A stretch of DNA of 64,000 bases from Caulobacterales bacterium (GCA_017303355.1 JAFLCU010000005.1:186001-250000); one strand, 5' to 3'; shown: positions 16,372 to 25,066, counted from the stretch's first letter. Notes: a model not told the origin generated them from the letters alone. A program made the numbers and translations.

Positions 16372-17892
16372 CTATTCCGCGAGATCAGCGGCGACAAATC
16401 GACGGCCCGCACGCCCTTCCACCTGCAGCAGCAGCGGCCGGTTGGCGCGCTGCGCGGCTTCGGTGGCGGTGTTGAGGTCCGCGGCGTTGCGTACGCTGCG
16501 GCCGCCGGCTTGCAGGATGATGTCGCCCACGCTGATGCCTTTCTCGGCGGCGTCGCTGTCCGGCTCGACAGCGGTGACGACGAGGCCAGCTTCGTTGGCG
16601 GCCAGTTCAAAACGTTGACGATCCTCCGCCGTGGCTGGGCGCACGGACACGCCAAGCGAGCTTTGCGCGACGCCCGGCGCGCCTGGCGTCGCTTCCGGCG
16701 GCCGCGCGTTCGGCGTAGGCGCCGTGCTGGCGAGTTGCTGCTCGGACGGACGCTCGGCCAAACGCAGGTTCAGCGTGCGGCGATTGCCCCCGCGCAGAAT
16801 TTCGACGCGCGAATTATCGCCGATCCCGGTGGCGCCGACGCGTTGGGTAAGATCGCGGCTGTCTTCGATGCGCTGACCATTGAACGTCAGGATCACATCG
16901 CCTTGCTGAATGCCCGCGCGGCCAGCCGGGCCATCCGGCACCACGCTGGCGACCAGCGCACCGCGCGGCTCGTCCAGACCAAGGCTGCGCGCGATGTCCT
17001 CATCGAGCGGTTGGATCGAAACGCCGATCCAGCCGCGCGACACGCGGCCGTTCCGCAGGATTTGCTGCACGATGCTGTTCGCGGTTTGGGCAGGGATGGC
17101 GAAGCCGATGCCCACATTGCCGCCGGTCGGCGAGAAGATGGCGCTGTTCACGCCGATCACGTTGCCGGCGAGATCGAACGTCGGGCCGCCCGAATTGCCC
17201 CGGTTAATCGGCGCATCGATCTGCATATAATCCACGTAAGCCGACGAACCCGCGTCGCGACGGCCCATGGCCGAGACGATGCCGGCGGTGGCCGTGCCAT
17301 CGAGGCCGAACGGATTGCCCACAGCCACGACCCAATCGCCGACGCGCACGTGGCGCGCATCGTCAAATGTGACGTACGGAAAACGCCCGCCGCCACGCAC
17401 GCGCAGTACGGCGATATCGGTCGCTTCATCCGAGCCCACGATGTCGGCTTGGATGTCGCGGCCTTCGCTGGTGCGGATGGTGATTTCTTCAGCGCCTTCG
17501 ATCACGTGGTGGTTGGTGACGACCACGCCGCTCTCATTGATGAAGAAGCCGGAGCCGAGCGAGGTGGGCGCGGGGCCGCCAGGGCGGCCGGGCCGGCCAC
17601 GGAAAAATTCTTCAAAGCCTGGCGGCAGCCCTTCGACCGCCGGACCCGTCGCGGCGTCCGGGCGCTGGCGCACGGAAATCGACACCACGGCCGGACGCAC
17701 ACGCTCGATCAGATCGGCGAAGCTCATCGGCGCGCCGCTGGGCGGCGCAATGGCGGTTGGGTTGATCTCTTGGGCGTTGGCCCCGTTGGCGAATACCATG
17801 GGCACGGCCGTGAAGCCGGCGAAAAGCGCCAATGCCGCTCCGCCTGCGATCAGCGTGCGGCGGAGGTATTTCACGGAAGCGGTTTCGATCAT
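16372..17892 (-). CDS. degP: DegP/HtrA-type periplasmic serine endoprotease
   Basis: Do-family protease/chaperone for misfolded envelope proteins. The N-terminal signal or anchor lies at about residues 10-40 (LIAGGAALALFAGF, then ANA-QEI). The catalytic triad is His129 (TNHHVIEG), Asp159 (ATDIAVL) and Ser234 (GNSGGPTFD). Two PDZ domains follow (about 260-350 and 400-500). Length 506 is typical. It is separated from ccmH by 184 bases that hold a hairpin, and is followed at 25 bases by its linked two-component system. Confidence 0.95.
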   Translation of the reverse strand: MIETASVKYLRRTLIAGGAALALFAGFTAVPMVFANGANAQEINPTAIAPPSGAPMSFADLIERVRPAVVSISVRQRPDAATGPAVEGLPPGFEEFFRGRPGRPGGPAPTSLGSGFFINESGVVVTNHHVIEGAEEITIRTSEGRDIQADIVGSDEATDIAVLRVRGGGRFPYVTFDDARHVRVGDWVVAVGNPFGLDGTATAGIVSAMGRRDAGSSAYVDYMQIDAPINRGNSGGPTFDLAGNVIGVNSAIFSPTGGNVGIGFAIPAQTANSIVQQILRNGRVSRGWIGVSIQPLDEDIARSLGLDEPRGALVASVVPDGPAGRAGIQQGDVILTFNGQRIEDSRDLTQRVGATGIGDNSRVEILRGGNRRTLNLRLAERPSEQQLASTAPTPNARPPEATPGAPGVAQSSLGVSVRPATAEDRQRFELAANEAGLVVTAVEPDSDAAEKGISVGDIILQAGGRSVRNAADLNTATEAAQRANRPLLLQVEGRAGRRFVAADLAE

Positions 17893-18012
17893 CAGACCCT
17901 CGAAAGGACGGCTCGTTCAGGCTAGCCCGGCTAGGCCGCCAGCCCAAACATAGGCTCAACTCTCGGTCCCGTAAGGGTCGTTTGGGGCGAAGTTGCGATC
18001 AATTGCGGCCGT

Positions 18013-18036
18013 CTCAGCCCAGAATTTGCGGCTGAG
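18013..18036 (-). terminator. Stem-loop between ccmH and degP
   Basis: CTCAGCC (18013-18019) and GGCTGAG (18030-18036) form a perfect seven-pair stem with a ten-base loop, 41 bases downstream of the ccmH stop on the minus strand. There is no T-run after it, so it may be an mRNA 3' end stabiliser, a weak or Rho-assisted terminator, or a partial attenuator separating ccm from degP transcription. Confidence 0.35.
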
Positions 18037-18076
18037 CGCCTCCGGATGCGACCAACGTCCTGTGAGGAACGACCGG

Positions 18077-18472
18077 TTACCGGTCGCCTTCCTCGGGCGT
18101 GAAGGCCGGTGCGTCGGCAGCGCCCCGTCGGCGCATGGTGAACACCGCCCAGAGGCCGAGCAGCACAAAGAGCGCGGGCGCGGCCCACAGCACCCAGGTG
18201 CGCGCATCGAAAGGCGGGCGGAACAGCACGAAGTCGCCGTAGCGCTCGCGGAAAAAATCGCGAATTTCAGAATCGCTATCGCCAGCCGCGATCCGCTCCC
18301 GCACCAACGTCCGCATGTCGGCGGCGATCTCGGAGGTGGATTGCGCGATCGGCTCATTCTCGCACTGCACGCAGCGGATTTCCATTTGCAGCGAATGCGC
18401 GCGCGCTTCTTGCGCGGGATCGCCCAGCACGGCCGGCGCGGCGGCAGCGACAAGAATCGCAAGCAAACTCAT
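18077..18472 (-). CDS. ccmH: Cytochrome c maturation protein CcmH (CycL)
   Basis: Membrane-anchored periplasmic thiol-disulfide protein that reduces apocytochrome c before heme attachment. Signal peptide about residues 1-20; the redox motif RCVQC at 33-37 (Cys34, Cys37) within the typical EIRCVQCENEPI; a C-terminal membrane helix (about 90-112) and short tail. It is the last ccm gene; its start overlaps the ccmF stop by four bases. Length 131 is standard for the short CcmH type, with the TPR part in separate CcmI. Confidence 0.95.
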   Translation of the reverse strand: MSLLAILVAAAAPAVLGDPAQEARAHSLQMEIRCVQCENEPIAQSTSEIAADMRTLVRERIAAGDSDSEIRDFFRERYGDFVLFRPPFDARTWVLWAAPALFVLLGLWAVFTMRRRGAADAPAFTPEEGDR

Positions 18473-20397
18473 GCGCCGCTCCTCTTGCGCCGCGCCAGGG
18501 CAAGCAGGCTCAGCGCCCCGCCGAGCGCCATCATGATCGCGCCAATAAAGATCAAATGCACAAGCGGATTATAATAGAGCCGCACCGTCCACGCGCTCTC
18601 TCCACGCGCGGCGTCGCCGAGCGCGACGTAAAGGTCGCCGTCGATGCTGCTCAGAATGCCAACTTCGGTGGTCGGCATCGGCGAGGTTGGATAGAAGCGC
18701 CGCTCCGCCGACATGCGCTGCACCGCGCCATCCCGCTCAATACGAAAATTCGCGCGCGTGCTGGAATAGTTCGGTCCCTCCGCCTCGCCCACCTCTAGCA
18801 ACGTGACGCGCCGGCCGACGAAATCCACGCTCTCGCCAGGATTGAGCAGCGCCGCTTGCTCGCGGCGGAACGCCGTTTCCGCGACTGCGCCCAGTGTCAA
18901 CACGCCGGCGCCGATGTGCGCCGCACTCATGGACCACACGGCCAAGGGAAGCAGCGCCAGCTTGCGCAGCATCCGCCCCTCGCCGCGCTGGACGCGCGTC
19001 CACACGTAGACAAGGCCGCCCGCGATCAGCCAAACGCCGAGCGCCAAGCCAATCGCCGGGATCGCGCGCCATTGCGAAAGCACGAGCGTGATGATCATGG
19101 TTGCGAGCGCAAGCAGCGCGGCAGGCGCAAGCTTCTTCGCGGACGCCGCGATATCTCCCACGCGCCAGGACAACATCGGCCCGAACGGCAAAATTAAAAA
19201 CAATGCGCCAAGCAAGGGCGCGACGGTCATGTTGAAAAACGGCGGCCCGACCGAGATGAGCCCGCCGCCTAGCGCTTCCACCAAGAGCGGATAGAGCGTG
19301 CCGATCAGCACGACGCCAGCGGCGATCGCCAGACCGAAATTGTTCCAGACCAACATGCTCTCACGGCTCACCGCCGCGAAGCCCGCGGGCTGCGCCAGCT
19401 TTGGCGCACGCAGCGCGTAGAGCGTGAAGCCAATGCCAAGCGCCACCGCCAACAGCACGAGAACAGCGATGCCCCGGCGCGGATCGACCGCGAACGCGTG
19501 GACAGACGTCAGCACGCCCGATCGCACCAGGAATGTGCCAAGCAACGCCAAGCCAAATCCCATGATGGCGAGCAGAATCGTCCAACTCGCGATCGAGCCG
19601 CGCCGCTCCGTGACGATCGCGGAATGCACCAAGGCGCCAGCCACTAACCAAGGCATAAAGCTCGCATTCTCGACCGGGTCCCAAAACCACCAGCCGCCCC
19701 AGCCAAGTTCGTAATAGGCCCAGTACGAACCCAGGCCGATGCCAAGCGTGAGGAACGTCCACGCCGCCAGCGTCCATGGCCGCAACGCTTTCGCCCAAGC
19801 CTGATCGGCCTTGCCTTCAATCAGCGCCGCGATCGCCAGCGAGAACGGCACGCTGAGGCCGACATAACCCAGATACAAAAGCGGCGGGTGCGCCGCGAGC
19901 GCGGGGTCCTGCAGCAACGGATTGAGGCCGCTGCCTTGCATCGGCGCCGGATCGAGCCGCGCGAAGGGGTTCGAGAGAAAGAGCGTGTAGATCAGCGCGC
20001 CAGCGGTGACTAAGCCTTGCACGCCAACGCCGCGCGCCCAGAGGCTTTGCGTCTGCGCCCCACGCGTTGAAGCCAACACCGCGCCGAACACCGCCGAGAC
20101 AAAGCTCCACAGCAGCATCGAGCCTTCGTGGTTTCCCCACGCGCCGGCGATTTTATAGAGCAGCGGCTTATCGACATGCGAATTCGCCGCCACCGCCGCG
20201 ACCGTGAAATCGGAACGCACAAAGAGCGCGATCAAGCAGGCAAACGAAATCGCGGCGATCCAGGCGCTCGATTGCGCCAAGGCCGCCGCCGCGCCCGCGC
20301 GCGGTTCATTGCGCGCACCCGTCAAGCCCAGCAGGCCCTGCGCCAAGCTCAGCGCAAGCGCCAGCATCGCGGTGAATGCGCCAATCTCGGCGATCAT
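18469..20397 (-). CDS. ccmF: Heme lyase CcmF (CycK)
   Basis: Polytopic inner-membrane protein that ligates heme from CcmE to apocytochrome c. The periplasmic WWD heme-binding motif WGGWWFWDPVEN is at residues 233-244, and conserved His residues (HPPLLYLGY and others) are present. I chose the ATG at 20397, which overlaps the ccmE stop (ATGA); an upstream in-frame start would add seven residues. Length 642 is typical. It is translationally coupled to ccmE and ccmH. Confidence 0.96.
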   Translation of the reverse strand: MIAEIGAFTAMLALALSLAQGLLGLTGARNEPRAGAAAALAQSSAWIAAISFACLIALFVRSDFTVAAVAANSHVDKPLLYKIAGAWGNHEGSMLLWSFVSAVFGAVLASTRGAQTQSLWARGVGVQGLVTAGALIYTLFLSNPFARLDPAPMQGSGLNPLLQDPALAAHPPLLYLGYVGLSVPFSLAIAALIEGKADQAWAKALRPWTLAAWTFLTLGIGLGSYWAYYELGWGGWWFWDPVENASFMPWLVAGALVHSAIVTERRGSIASWTILLAIMGFGLALLGTFLVRSGVLTSVHAFAVDPRRGIAVLVLLAVALGIGFTLYALRAPKLAQPAGFAAVSRESMLVWNNFGLAIAAGVVLIGTLYPLLVEALGGGLISVGPPFFNMTVAPLLGALFLILPFGPMLSWRVGDIAASAKKLAPAALLALATMIITLVLSQWRAIPAIGLALGVWLIAGGLVYVWTRVQRGEGRMLRKLALLPLAVWSMSAAHIGAGVLTLGAVAETAFRREQAALLNPGESVDFVGRRVTLLEVGEAEGPNYSSTRANFRIERDGAVQRMSAERRFYPTSPMPTTEVGILSSIDGDLYVALGDAARGESAWTVRLYYNPLVHLIFIGAIMMALGGALSLLALARRKRSGA

Positions 20398-20834
20398 TGC
20401 GGCGTATCGCCTTTCCACTCGCCGCGCTGCTTGATCGCTTCAGCGACCTCGCGCGGCATGTAGGTTTCATCGTGCTTGGCCAGCACGCGTTCTGCTTCGA
20501 ACGCTTGGCCCGGCTGCCAGCTGCCTTCGGCGACGACGCCTTGGCCCTCACGGAACAAATCGGGCAGCACGCCGTCATAACGCACTTCGACCTGCACGGC
20601 CCCATCCGTAACCGCAAAGCGCATCGCGCCATCGGCGTCGCGGCGCAACGTGCCTTCGACCACCAGACCGCCCAAGCGCACGCGTTGGCCGGGCTGCGCG
20701 CGTTCACTCAGTTCGGACGGCGCCACGAAATACACGACGGAGTCGCGCAAACCCCAGAACGTCAGCGCCATCGCGGCGACCAAAACGGCGCCTGCTGTCG
20801 CGATCATGATCAAACGTTGATCCCGGCGGCGCAT
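20394..20834 (-). CDS. ccmE: Periplasmic heme chaperone CcmE (CycJ)
   Basis: Carries heme covalently from CcmABCD to CcmF. N-terminal membrane anchor (about residues 7-28), an OB-fold domain, and the heme-binding motif HDETYMP with His121 and Tyr125. The ATG at 20834, sharing one base with the ccmI stop (TGATG), gives a 146-residue protein of normal length; longer upstream readings enter ccmI. Part of the cycHJKL-type operon. Confidence 0.96.
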   Translation of the reverse strand: MRRRDQRLIMIATAGAVLVAAMALTFWGLRDSVVYFVAPSELSERAQPGQRVRLGGLVVEGTLRRDADGAMRFAVTDGAVQVEVRYDGVLPDLFREGQGVVAEGSWQPGQAFEAERVLAKHDETYMPREVAEAIKQRGEWKGDTPQ

Positions 20835-21496
20835 CAATTCGCTCCCTCGCCCGTGCTCATGCGGCGCGCCATTTCGCGGCGCGGGTCGTCCTCGGTCATG
20901 CGCGTCAAGGCTTCGCCCCATAGCCGGCGCGCGTCAGCCTCGCGCCCACTCTCCATTGCCGCCATGGCCTGATAAATCCAAGGCGCCGGCTCGTTGCTCA
21001 CCTCGCCGGCCTGCTGAAACAAGGCCAGCGCCTCGGGGCTGACGCGACCGCCTTCGACGCTCACCAGCGCACGGCCCATGCCGAGCATCGCCTGCGCGTT
21101 CGCCGGATCGCGCCGCAGCGCCATATCGTAAGCGCGCGCGGCCTCCTCGGCGCGGCCCTGATCCAGCAGAAGCTGGCCGGTATAAAAATGCGGCAGCGGA
21201 TCGTTGGGATTGTCGCGCGCGGCTTCGTGCAAAATAGCCAGCGCCTCATCGACCGTGAACGAGGAGAGGTCACGCCCCTTGAGCGCCTGCAGACGCGCTT
21301 CGTAGGCGCCGTCCGGCATATCGGGGTTGCCAATCACGAGATAGCCGCCAAGCGCCAGCACAGCCACCGCGCCGCACGCGCCCAGCGCCGCGCGCGCATT
21401 CTGACCGCCGGCGCGACGATACGCGCGCAGCGCCCAAAACGCTGCGCTCGCCGTCAGCACGGCCGCGATCGCCAAGACAAGAATTGAGTTCGGCAC
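20834..21496 (-). CDS. ccmI: Cytochrome c biogenesis TPR protein CcmI (CycH)
   Basis: Presents apocytochrome c to the heme lyase. N-terminal membrane helix (residues 2-20), a second one (about 36-56), then tetratricopeptide repeats (HFYTGQLLLDQGRAEEAARAYDMALRRDPANAQAMLGMGR, about residues 102-140, seen in parts) and a C-terminal TPR-like region (about 165-210). First gene of the ccm operon, 58 bases after the FeuQ-like kinase stop. The ccmABCDG genes are not in this window, as in rhizobia, where cycHJKL is a separate locus. Confidence 0.92.
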   Translation of the reverse strand: MPNSILVLAIAAVLTASAAFWALRAYRRAGGQNARAALGACGAVAVLALGGYLVIGNPDMPDGAYEARLQALKGRDLSSFTVDEALAILHEAARDNPNDPLPHFYTGQLLLDQGRAEEAARAYDMALRRDPANAQAMLGMGRALVSVEGGRVSPEALALFQQAGEVSNEPAPWIYQAMAAMESGREADARRLWGEALTRMTEDDPRREMARRMSTGEGAN

Positions 21497-21554
21497 GCCG
21501 CGTCCCTAGCCCGGTTTGCTTCGGCGCGAAATCCGTACGGACGCCGCAGGCTGG

Positions 21555-23000
21555 CTAGTCCGTAGCCGGCAAACGCAGGCGCGCTTTGAGCCCGCCCAAT
21601 TGACCACGCTCAAAAAGCAGTTCGCCTGCATAAAGATCGACCGTTTCCTTGAGGATGGAAAGGCCCAGGCCCTGGCCGGGCGCCGCCTCATCGAGCCGCG
21701 CGCCACGCGCCATGGCGCGCGCAAGTTCCTCGTCCGACAAGCCCGGCCCATCGTCCTCGACGACGATCTCAAACAGGCCATTGCTCTCGAACGACGGCAA
21801 CAGGCGCACCACCACCTGGCTCTTGCCGTACTTGCAAGCATTGTCGATCAGGTTGGCGACCATTTCGAGCAGGTCTTCCCGCTCGCCCCGGAAGGTGACG
21901 TCCGCCTCAGCCTCGATCGAAATGTCGACGGCTTTGATGTGGTCGTACTTTTGTTCCATCATGAAGATGAGGTCTTCGAGATTGGTCAGCACCGGCGTGC
22001 GATAGGCGATCGTGGCGCCAGCGCGCGCTTCCGCGCGGGCGGCCACGCGGGCGCGGCGCAATTGCCGCTCCACGAACGCCTCCATCTCCTCGATCGATTG
22101 GCGCATCACGCCATCATCGGCCTGGCCATCGCCGGCGGCGTTCTTGAGCACCGCGATCGGCGTCTTCAATGCGTGCGCCAGATTGCCGACGTGCCGGCGC
22201 GCGCGTTCCACCACTTCGCGATTATGATCGACCAGCGCGTTGAGTTCGCTGGCGACAGGCTGCAACTCGGCGGGATAATCGCGCTCCAAGCGTTCCGCGT
22301 CGCCCCGGCGCACCGACGCGATATCACGCTGCAGCGCGCGCAGCGGCTCCAGCCCGATGCGCACCTGCAGCAGCGAAACCGCCGCCACCATCAGCGCGCA
22401 GAACGCCACGAACAACGCAAACGCAAACCCGACGACGCCGGCGGCGGGCGCAAGGATCGCTTCGGGCGCCACGCCAACGAGAAATAGATAGCGCCCTTCC
22501 AGTTGCGGAATCTGCTCGATACGCGCAATCACGCGCAGCTTTTCCTGATCGGGACCTTCGATGGTGAGGAATTGCGCGCCACCGCCCGCGCCTTGTTCAA
22601 GCAAATTGGCCTGAATTTTCGGATCAAGCGGAATAGCCACATCAAACAAGGACGGCGAAATCACCTGCGTTTCGAGCAGGCCGTCCTCGTGAATGCGCGA
22701 GACCTGGAAATAGCGGCCGCTCAGCGGCTGCAGATAGCGCGGATCGTACGGCAAATCGCGCAGCGCAAGCTCGCCGGCCAGACCAGGCCCCGCATTGCCG
22801 ATCAAATTGTCCGCGACGCTCTCGATCTCGGGATCGATCAGCAGACGCAGCATCTGCGCGTTGAATTGCGCATAGGCGACCCAGCCCATCGCCACGAGCC
22901 CGATCACGCTGACGATCGCGATCGTGATCAATCGGGCCGCGAGCGAATGCCGGATCAGCGCCCGGAACCGTGCAAACAAGCCGGGCGCGGTTTGCGTCAC
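21555..23000 (-). CDS. feuQ: PhoQ/FeuQ-like sensor histidine kinase
   Basis: 481 residues: membrane helix about 23-45, periplasmic domain about 46-180, second membrane helix about 183-210, HAMP, then a kinase core with the H-box NLAHALKTPIAVL (phospho-His276; the AHALKTP form is typical of PhoQ-type kinases) and an HATPase domain (DNACKYGKSQ, GQGLGLSILKETV). It overlaps the regulator stop by four bases. In Rhizobium, feuPQ lies just upstream of cycHJKL, the same arrangement as here, which supports the FeuQ name; orthology should be tested by a tree. Confidence 0.75.
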   Translation of the reverse strand: MTQTAPGLFARFRALIRHSLAARLITIAIVSVIGLVAMGWVAYAQFNAQMLRLLIDPEIESVADNLIGNAGPGLAGELALRDLPYDPRYLQPLSGRYFQVSRIHEDGLLETQVISPSLFDVAIPLDPKIQANLLEQGAGGGAQFLTIEGPDQEKLRVIARIEQIPQLEGRYLFLVGVAPEAILAPAAGVVGFAFALFVAFCALMVAAVSLLQVRIGLEPLRALQRDIASVRRGDAERLERDYPAELQPVASELNALVDHNREVVERARRHVGNLAHALKTPIAVLKNAAGDGQADDGVMRQSIEEMEAFVERQLRRARVAARAEARAGATIAYRTPVLTNLEDLIFMMEQKYDHIKAVDISIEAEADVTFRGEREDLLEMVANLIDNACKYGKSQVVVRLLPSFESNGLFEIVVEDDGPGLSDEELARAMARGARLDEAAPGQGLGLSILKETVDLYAGELLFERGQLGGLKARLRLPATD

Positions 23001-23674
23001 TGCTGTTCCGCGGGATCGATCAGCCGGTAGCCCAGGCCCTTTTCCGTGATGATGCGATCCGTGCCGATCTTGCGGCGCAGAATGCCGATAAACACTTCGA
23101 TCGTGTTGGAATCGCGCTCGTGATCCTGGCTGTAGATTTTCTCGGTCAGCTCCGAGCGCGAGACGATCCGGCCGGCGTGGTGCATCAAATAATCGAGCAC
23201 CTTGTATTGGTAGGCTGTGAGCTTCACCGGCGCGCCATTCACCGTCACTTGGCCGGTGGCGGCGTTCAAACGCAAATCGCCAACCTCGAGCACCGACGAT
23301 TGGTGATCGGTTTGCCGACGCACGTTGGCGCGCACGCGCGCCAGCAATTCCGCCATGTGGAATGGCTTGGTCACATAATCATTGGCGCCGAGATCAAGGC
23401 CCTCGACCTTCTCGCTCCAGCGATCGCGCGCCGAGAGGATCAGCACCGGCATGGTGCGCCCTTCCTTGCGCCAAAATTTCAGAACCGAAAGGCCGTCGAT
23501 CTTCGGCAAGCCCAGATCGAGGATGGCGAGATCATAGGGTTCGGTCTCGCCGAGGAACTGCCCGTCCTCGCCATTGTCGGCGGTGTCGACCGTATAGCCC
23601 GCGTCGCCCAGAGCCGCCGCAAGCTGCTCCCGCAGGTTCTTGTCGTCCTCGACTACCAGCACCCGCATGCGCAT
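22997..23674 (-). CDS. feuP: PhoP/FeuP-like response regulator
   Basis: 225 residues. Receiver domain with Glu9-Asp10-Asp11 and phospho-acceptor Asp53 (counting from the first Met; a start two residues later is possible), then an OmpR-type winged helix (about 125-220; YQYKVLDYLMHHAGRIVSRSELTEKIYSQDHERDSN in parts). It sits between a small PepSY protein, six bases upstream, and its overlapping kinase. Position upstream of ccmI(cycH) matches feuP of Rhizobium, a regulator linked to iron uptake and cyclic glucan export. A candidate binding repeat is at 24007-24024. Confidence 0.75.
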   Translation of the reverse strand: MRMRVLVVEDDKNLREQLAAALGDAGYTVDTADNGEDGQFLGETEPYDLAILDLGLPKIDGLSVLKFWRKEGRTMPVLILSARDRWSEKVEGLDLGANDYVTKPFHMAELLARVRANVRRQTDHQSSVLEVGDLRLNAATGQVTVNGAPVKLTAYQYKVLDYLMHHAGRIVSRSELTEKIYSQDHERDSNTIEVFIGILRRKIGTDRIITEKGLGYRLIDPAEQQ

Positions 23675-23680
23675 CGTCCC

Positions 23681-23980
23681 CTAGCGGGCGGCGTTCACGC
23701 GGAAATCGCGCACTTCGCCGTCCGGCATTCGCCAACGCAGCACATAAATCGGCCTGCCGCCGTCCTCAAGGCGAGCCGAGATCAACTCGCCGCCGTAACG
23801 AGAGCGAATTTCATCGACGACTTCGCGCAACGGGCGAATATCTTGGCCACGCTGACCGCGATCTTGGGCCGGCATGACGGTTTGCGGGTGGATCACCATC
23901 GGGCGCGGGCCGGCGCTGACGGGCGCCGCAAAGGCGCCAGTCGCGACGAACACGGAAAGGAGGAGTGACTTAGCCCACAT
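23681..23980 (-). CDS. Small secreted PepSY-domain protein upstream of FeuP/FeuQ
   Basis: 99 residues with a clear signal peptide (MWAKSLLLSVFVATGAFAAP) and a PepSY-like module at the C-terminus (ISARLEDGGRPIYVLRWRMPDGEVRDFRV, read in parts). I chose the ATG at 23980 (GGGAACC before it) because it starts the signal peptide directly; in-frame ATGs at 23992 and 24007 would only add up to nine residues. It ends six bases before the regulator gene. In Sinorhizobium a small periplasmic protein, FeuN, restrains FeuQ; this protein could play such a role, but similarity to FeuN itself is not established here. Confidence 0.75.
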   Translation of the reverse strand: MWAKSLLLSVFVATGAFAAPVSAGPRPMVIHPQTVMPAQDRGQRGQDIRPLREVVDEIRSRYGGELISARLEDGGRPIYVLRWRMPDGEVRDFRVNAAR

Positions 23981-24006
23981 GGCGGTTCCCATGTACGGGG
24001 CGCCCA

Positions 24007-24024
24007 CTGAATGCGTCCTGAATG
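24007..24024 (-). promoter_or_regulatory. Direct repeat with 11-base period, candidate FeuP/PhoP-type box
   Basis: On the minus strand CATTCAG-N4-CATTCAG (plus strand CTGAATG at 24007-24013 and 24018-24024), 27 bases before the chosen start of the PepSY-feuP-feuQ operon. OmpR/PhoP-family regulators bind direct repeats one helical turn (11 bases) apart, so this is a good candidate autoregulatory site. The most upstream possible ATG at 24007 would touch it, which further favours the downstream start. Confidence 0.45.
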
Positions 24025-24053
24025 TAACGAACGCTTCGCCCGGGGAACTGCAA

Positions 24054-24971
24054 TTAACCCGCCGGGCGCGGCGGCGTGTAATCGCGCTTGGGCCATTTCT
24101 TGACGAACTTCTTGAGTTCGTCGTCCACGGTTTCGGGGAGCATCACCTGCAGCTTGACGAATTGATCGCCCTGCCCAGAAACACCTTTCCCCTTCAATCT
24201 CAGCACTTTACCGGTGTTTGAGCCAGCCGGAATGGTCAGCGTCACAGGCCCGGTTGGCGTCGGCGCCTGAACGCGCGCGCCTTCCACCGCCTCGGTCAGC
24301 GAGACGGCCAAGTCCATGTGGATATCCTGGCCCTCGCGGCGAAAGAATTGGTGCGGGCGGACGTTGAGCTCCACCAGCGCGTCGCCAGCCGGGCCGCCTT
24401 GCATGCCCGCGCCGCCCTGATTTTTGAGCCGCAACACCTGCCCGGTCTCGACGCCCGCCGGGATCGCCACGTCCAAAGTCCGCCCCTCGGCCAGCGAAAT
24501 ACGGCGGCGTGAGCCGTTCACCGCGTCGAGGAAATCGATCTCCAGCGTGAAGCGCATGTCGCGCCCGCGCATGCGGCCATAGCCACGCGCACCGCCCGCG
24601 CCGCCAAAGCCGGGGCCAAAAAGATCGGAGAAAATGTCTCCAAGATCAAAGGCGTCGCCTGCGGCGCCGCCACCGGGCCCAGCGCTGGCGCCCGCATGCG
24701 CCCGCGCCCCCTGCTGCCTCGGACGCGAATTGAACGCCATACGTTCATTGCCATCCGCATCGATGTCGCCGCGATCGAAGCGTTGCTTGGTGACCGGGTC
24801 GGAGAGAAGGTTGAACGCGGCCGTCGCGCGCTTGAATTTTTCCTCGGCAGCCTTGTCGCCGGGGCGAACGTCAGGATGCAATTCCTTGGCAAGCGAGCGG
24901 TACGCGCGACGAATATCGTCGGCGGTGGCGCTTCGGCTCACGCCCAGGGCTGCGTACGGATCCCAACTCAC
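24054..24971 (-). CDS. DnaJ-class co-chaperone, CbpA type
   Basis: 305 residues: J-domain (residues 4-70) with the HPD motif at 32-34 that stimulates DnaK ATPase, a Gly/Ala-rich linker (about 85-130, GPGGGAAG, GFGGAGGARGYG), and the two beta-barrels of the DnaJ C-terminal domain (about 140-295). It lacks the four CXXCXGXG zinc motifs of true DnaJ, so it belongs to the CbpA/DjlA-free class. It is transcribed in the same direction as the GTA cluster but 95 bases after its end, with a hairpin between. Its stop is 73 bases before the PepSY gene. Confidence 0.92.
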   Translation of the reverse strand: MSWDPYAALGVSRSATADDIRRAYRSLAKELHPDVRPGDKAAEEKFKRATAAFNLLSDPVTKQRFDRGDIDADGNERMAFNSRPRQQGARAHAGASAGPGGGAAGDAFDLGDIFSDLFGPGFGGAGGARGYGRMRGRDMRFTLEIDFLDAVNGSRRRISLAEGRTLDVAIPAGVETGQVLRLKNQGGAGMQGGPAGDALVELNVRPHQFFRREGQDIHMDLAVSLTEAVEGARVQAPTPTGPVTLTIPAGSNTGKVLRLKGKGVSGQGDQFVKLQVMLPETVDDELKKFVKKWPKRDYTPPRPAG

Positions 24972-25041
24972 GGTGTCAGACTGCGCTCCGCTTCATGCAG
25001 AAAGATGGCAGCGACGCGCCGAGACTCCAAATGGGAATCAG

Positions 25042-25065
25042 GCGGCCGGCCTTCTGGCCTGCCGC
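25042..25065 (-). terminator. GC-rich hairpin at the end of the GTA cluster
   Basis: GCGGCCGGCC (25042-25051) and GGCCTGCCGC (25056-25065) form a ten-pair stem with one mismatch and a TTCT loop. It begins one base after the stop codon of the last GTA gene on the minus strand. No T-run follows, so it would be a Rho-type or RNA-stabilising 3' end rather than a classical intrinsic terminator. Confidence 0.45.
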
Positions 25066-25066
25066 A

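Noticed and set aside
17956..18462. Alternative 168-codon frame overlapping ccmH
   Set aside because: The other frame carries the RCVQC motif and signal peptide of CcmH; this one is Arg/Pro-rich and in the wrong frame.
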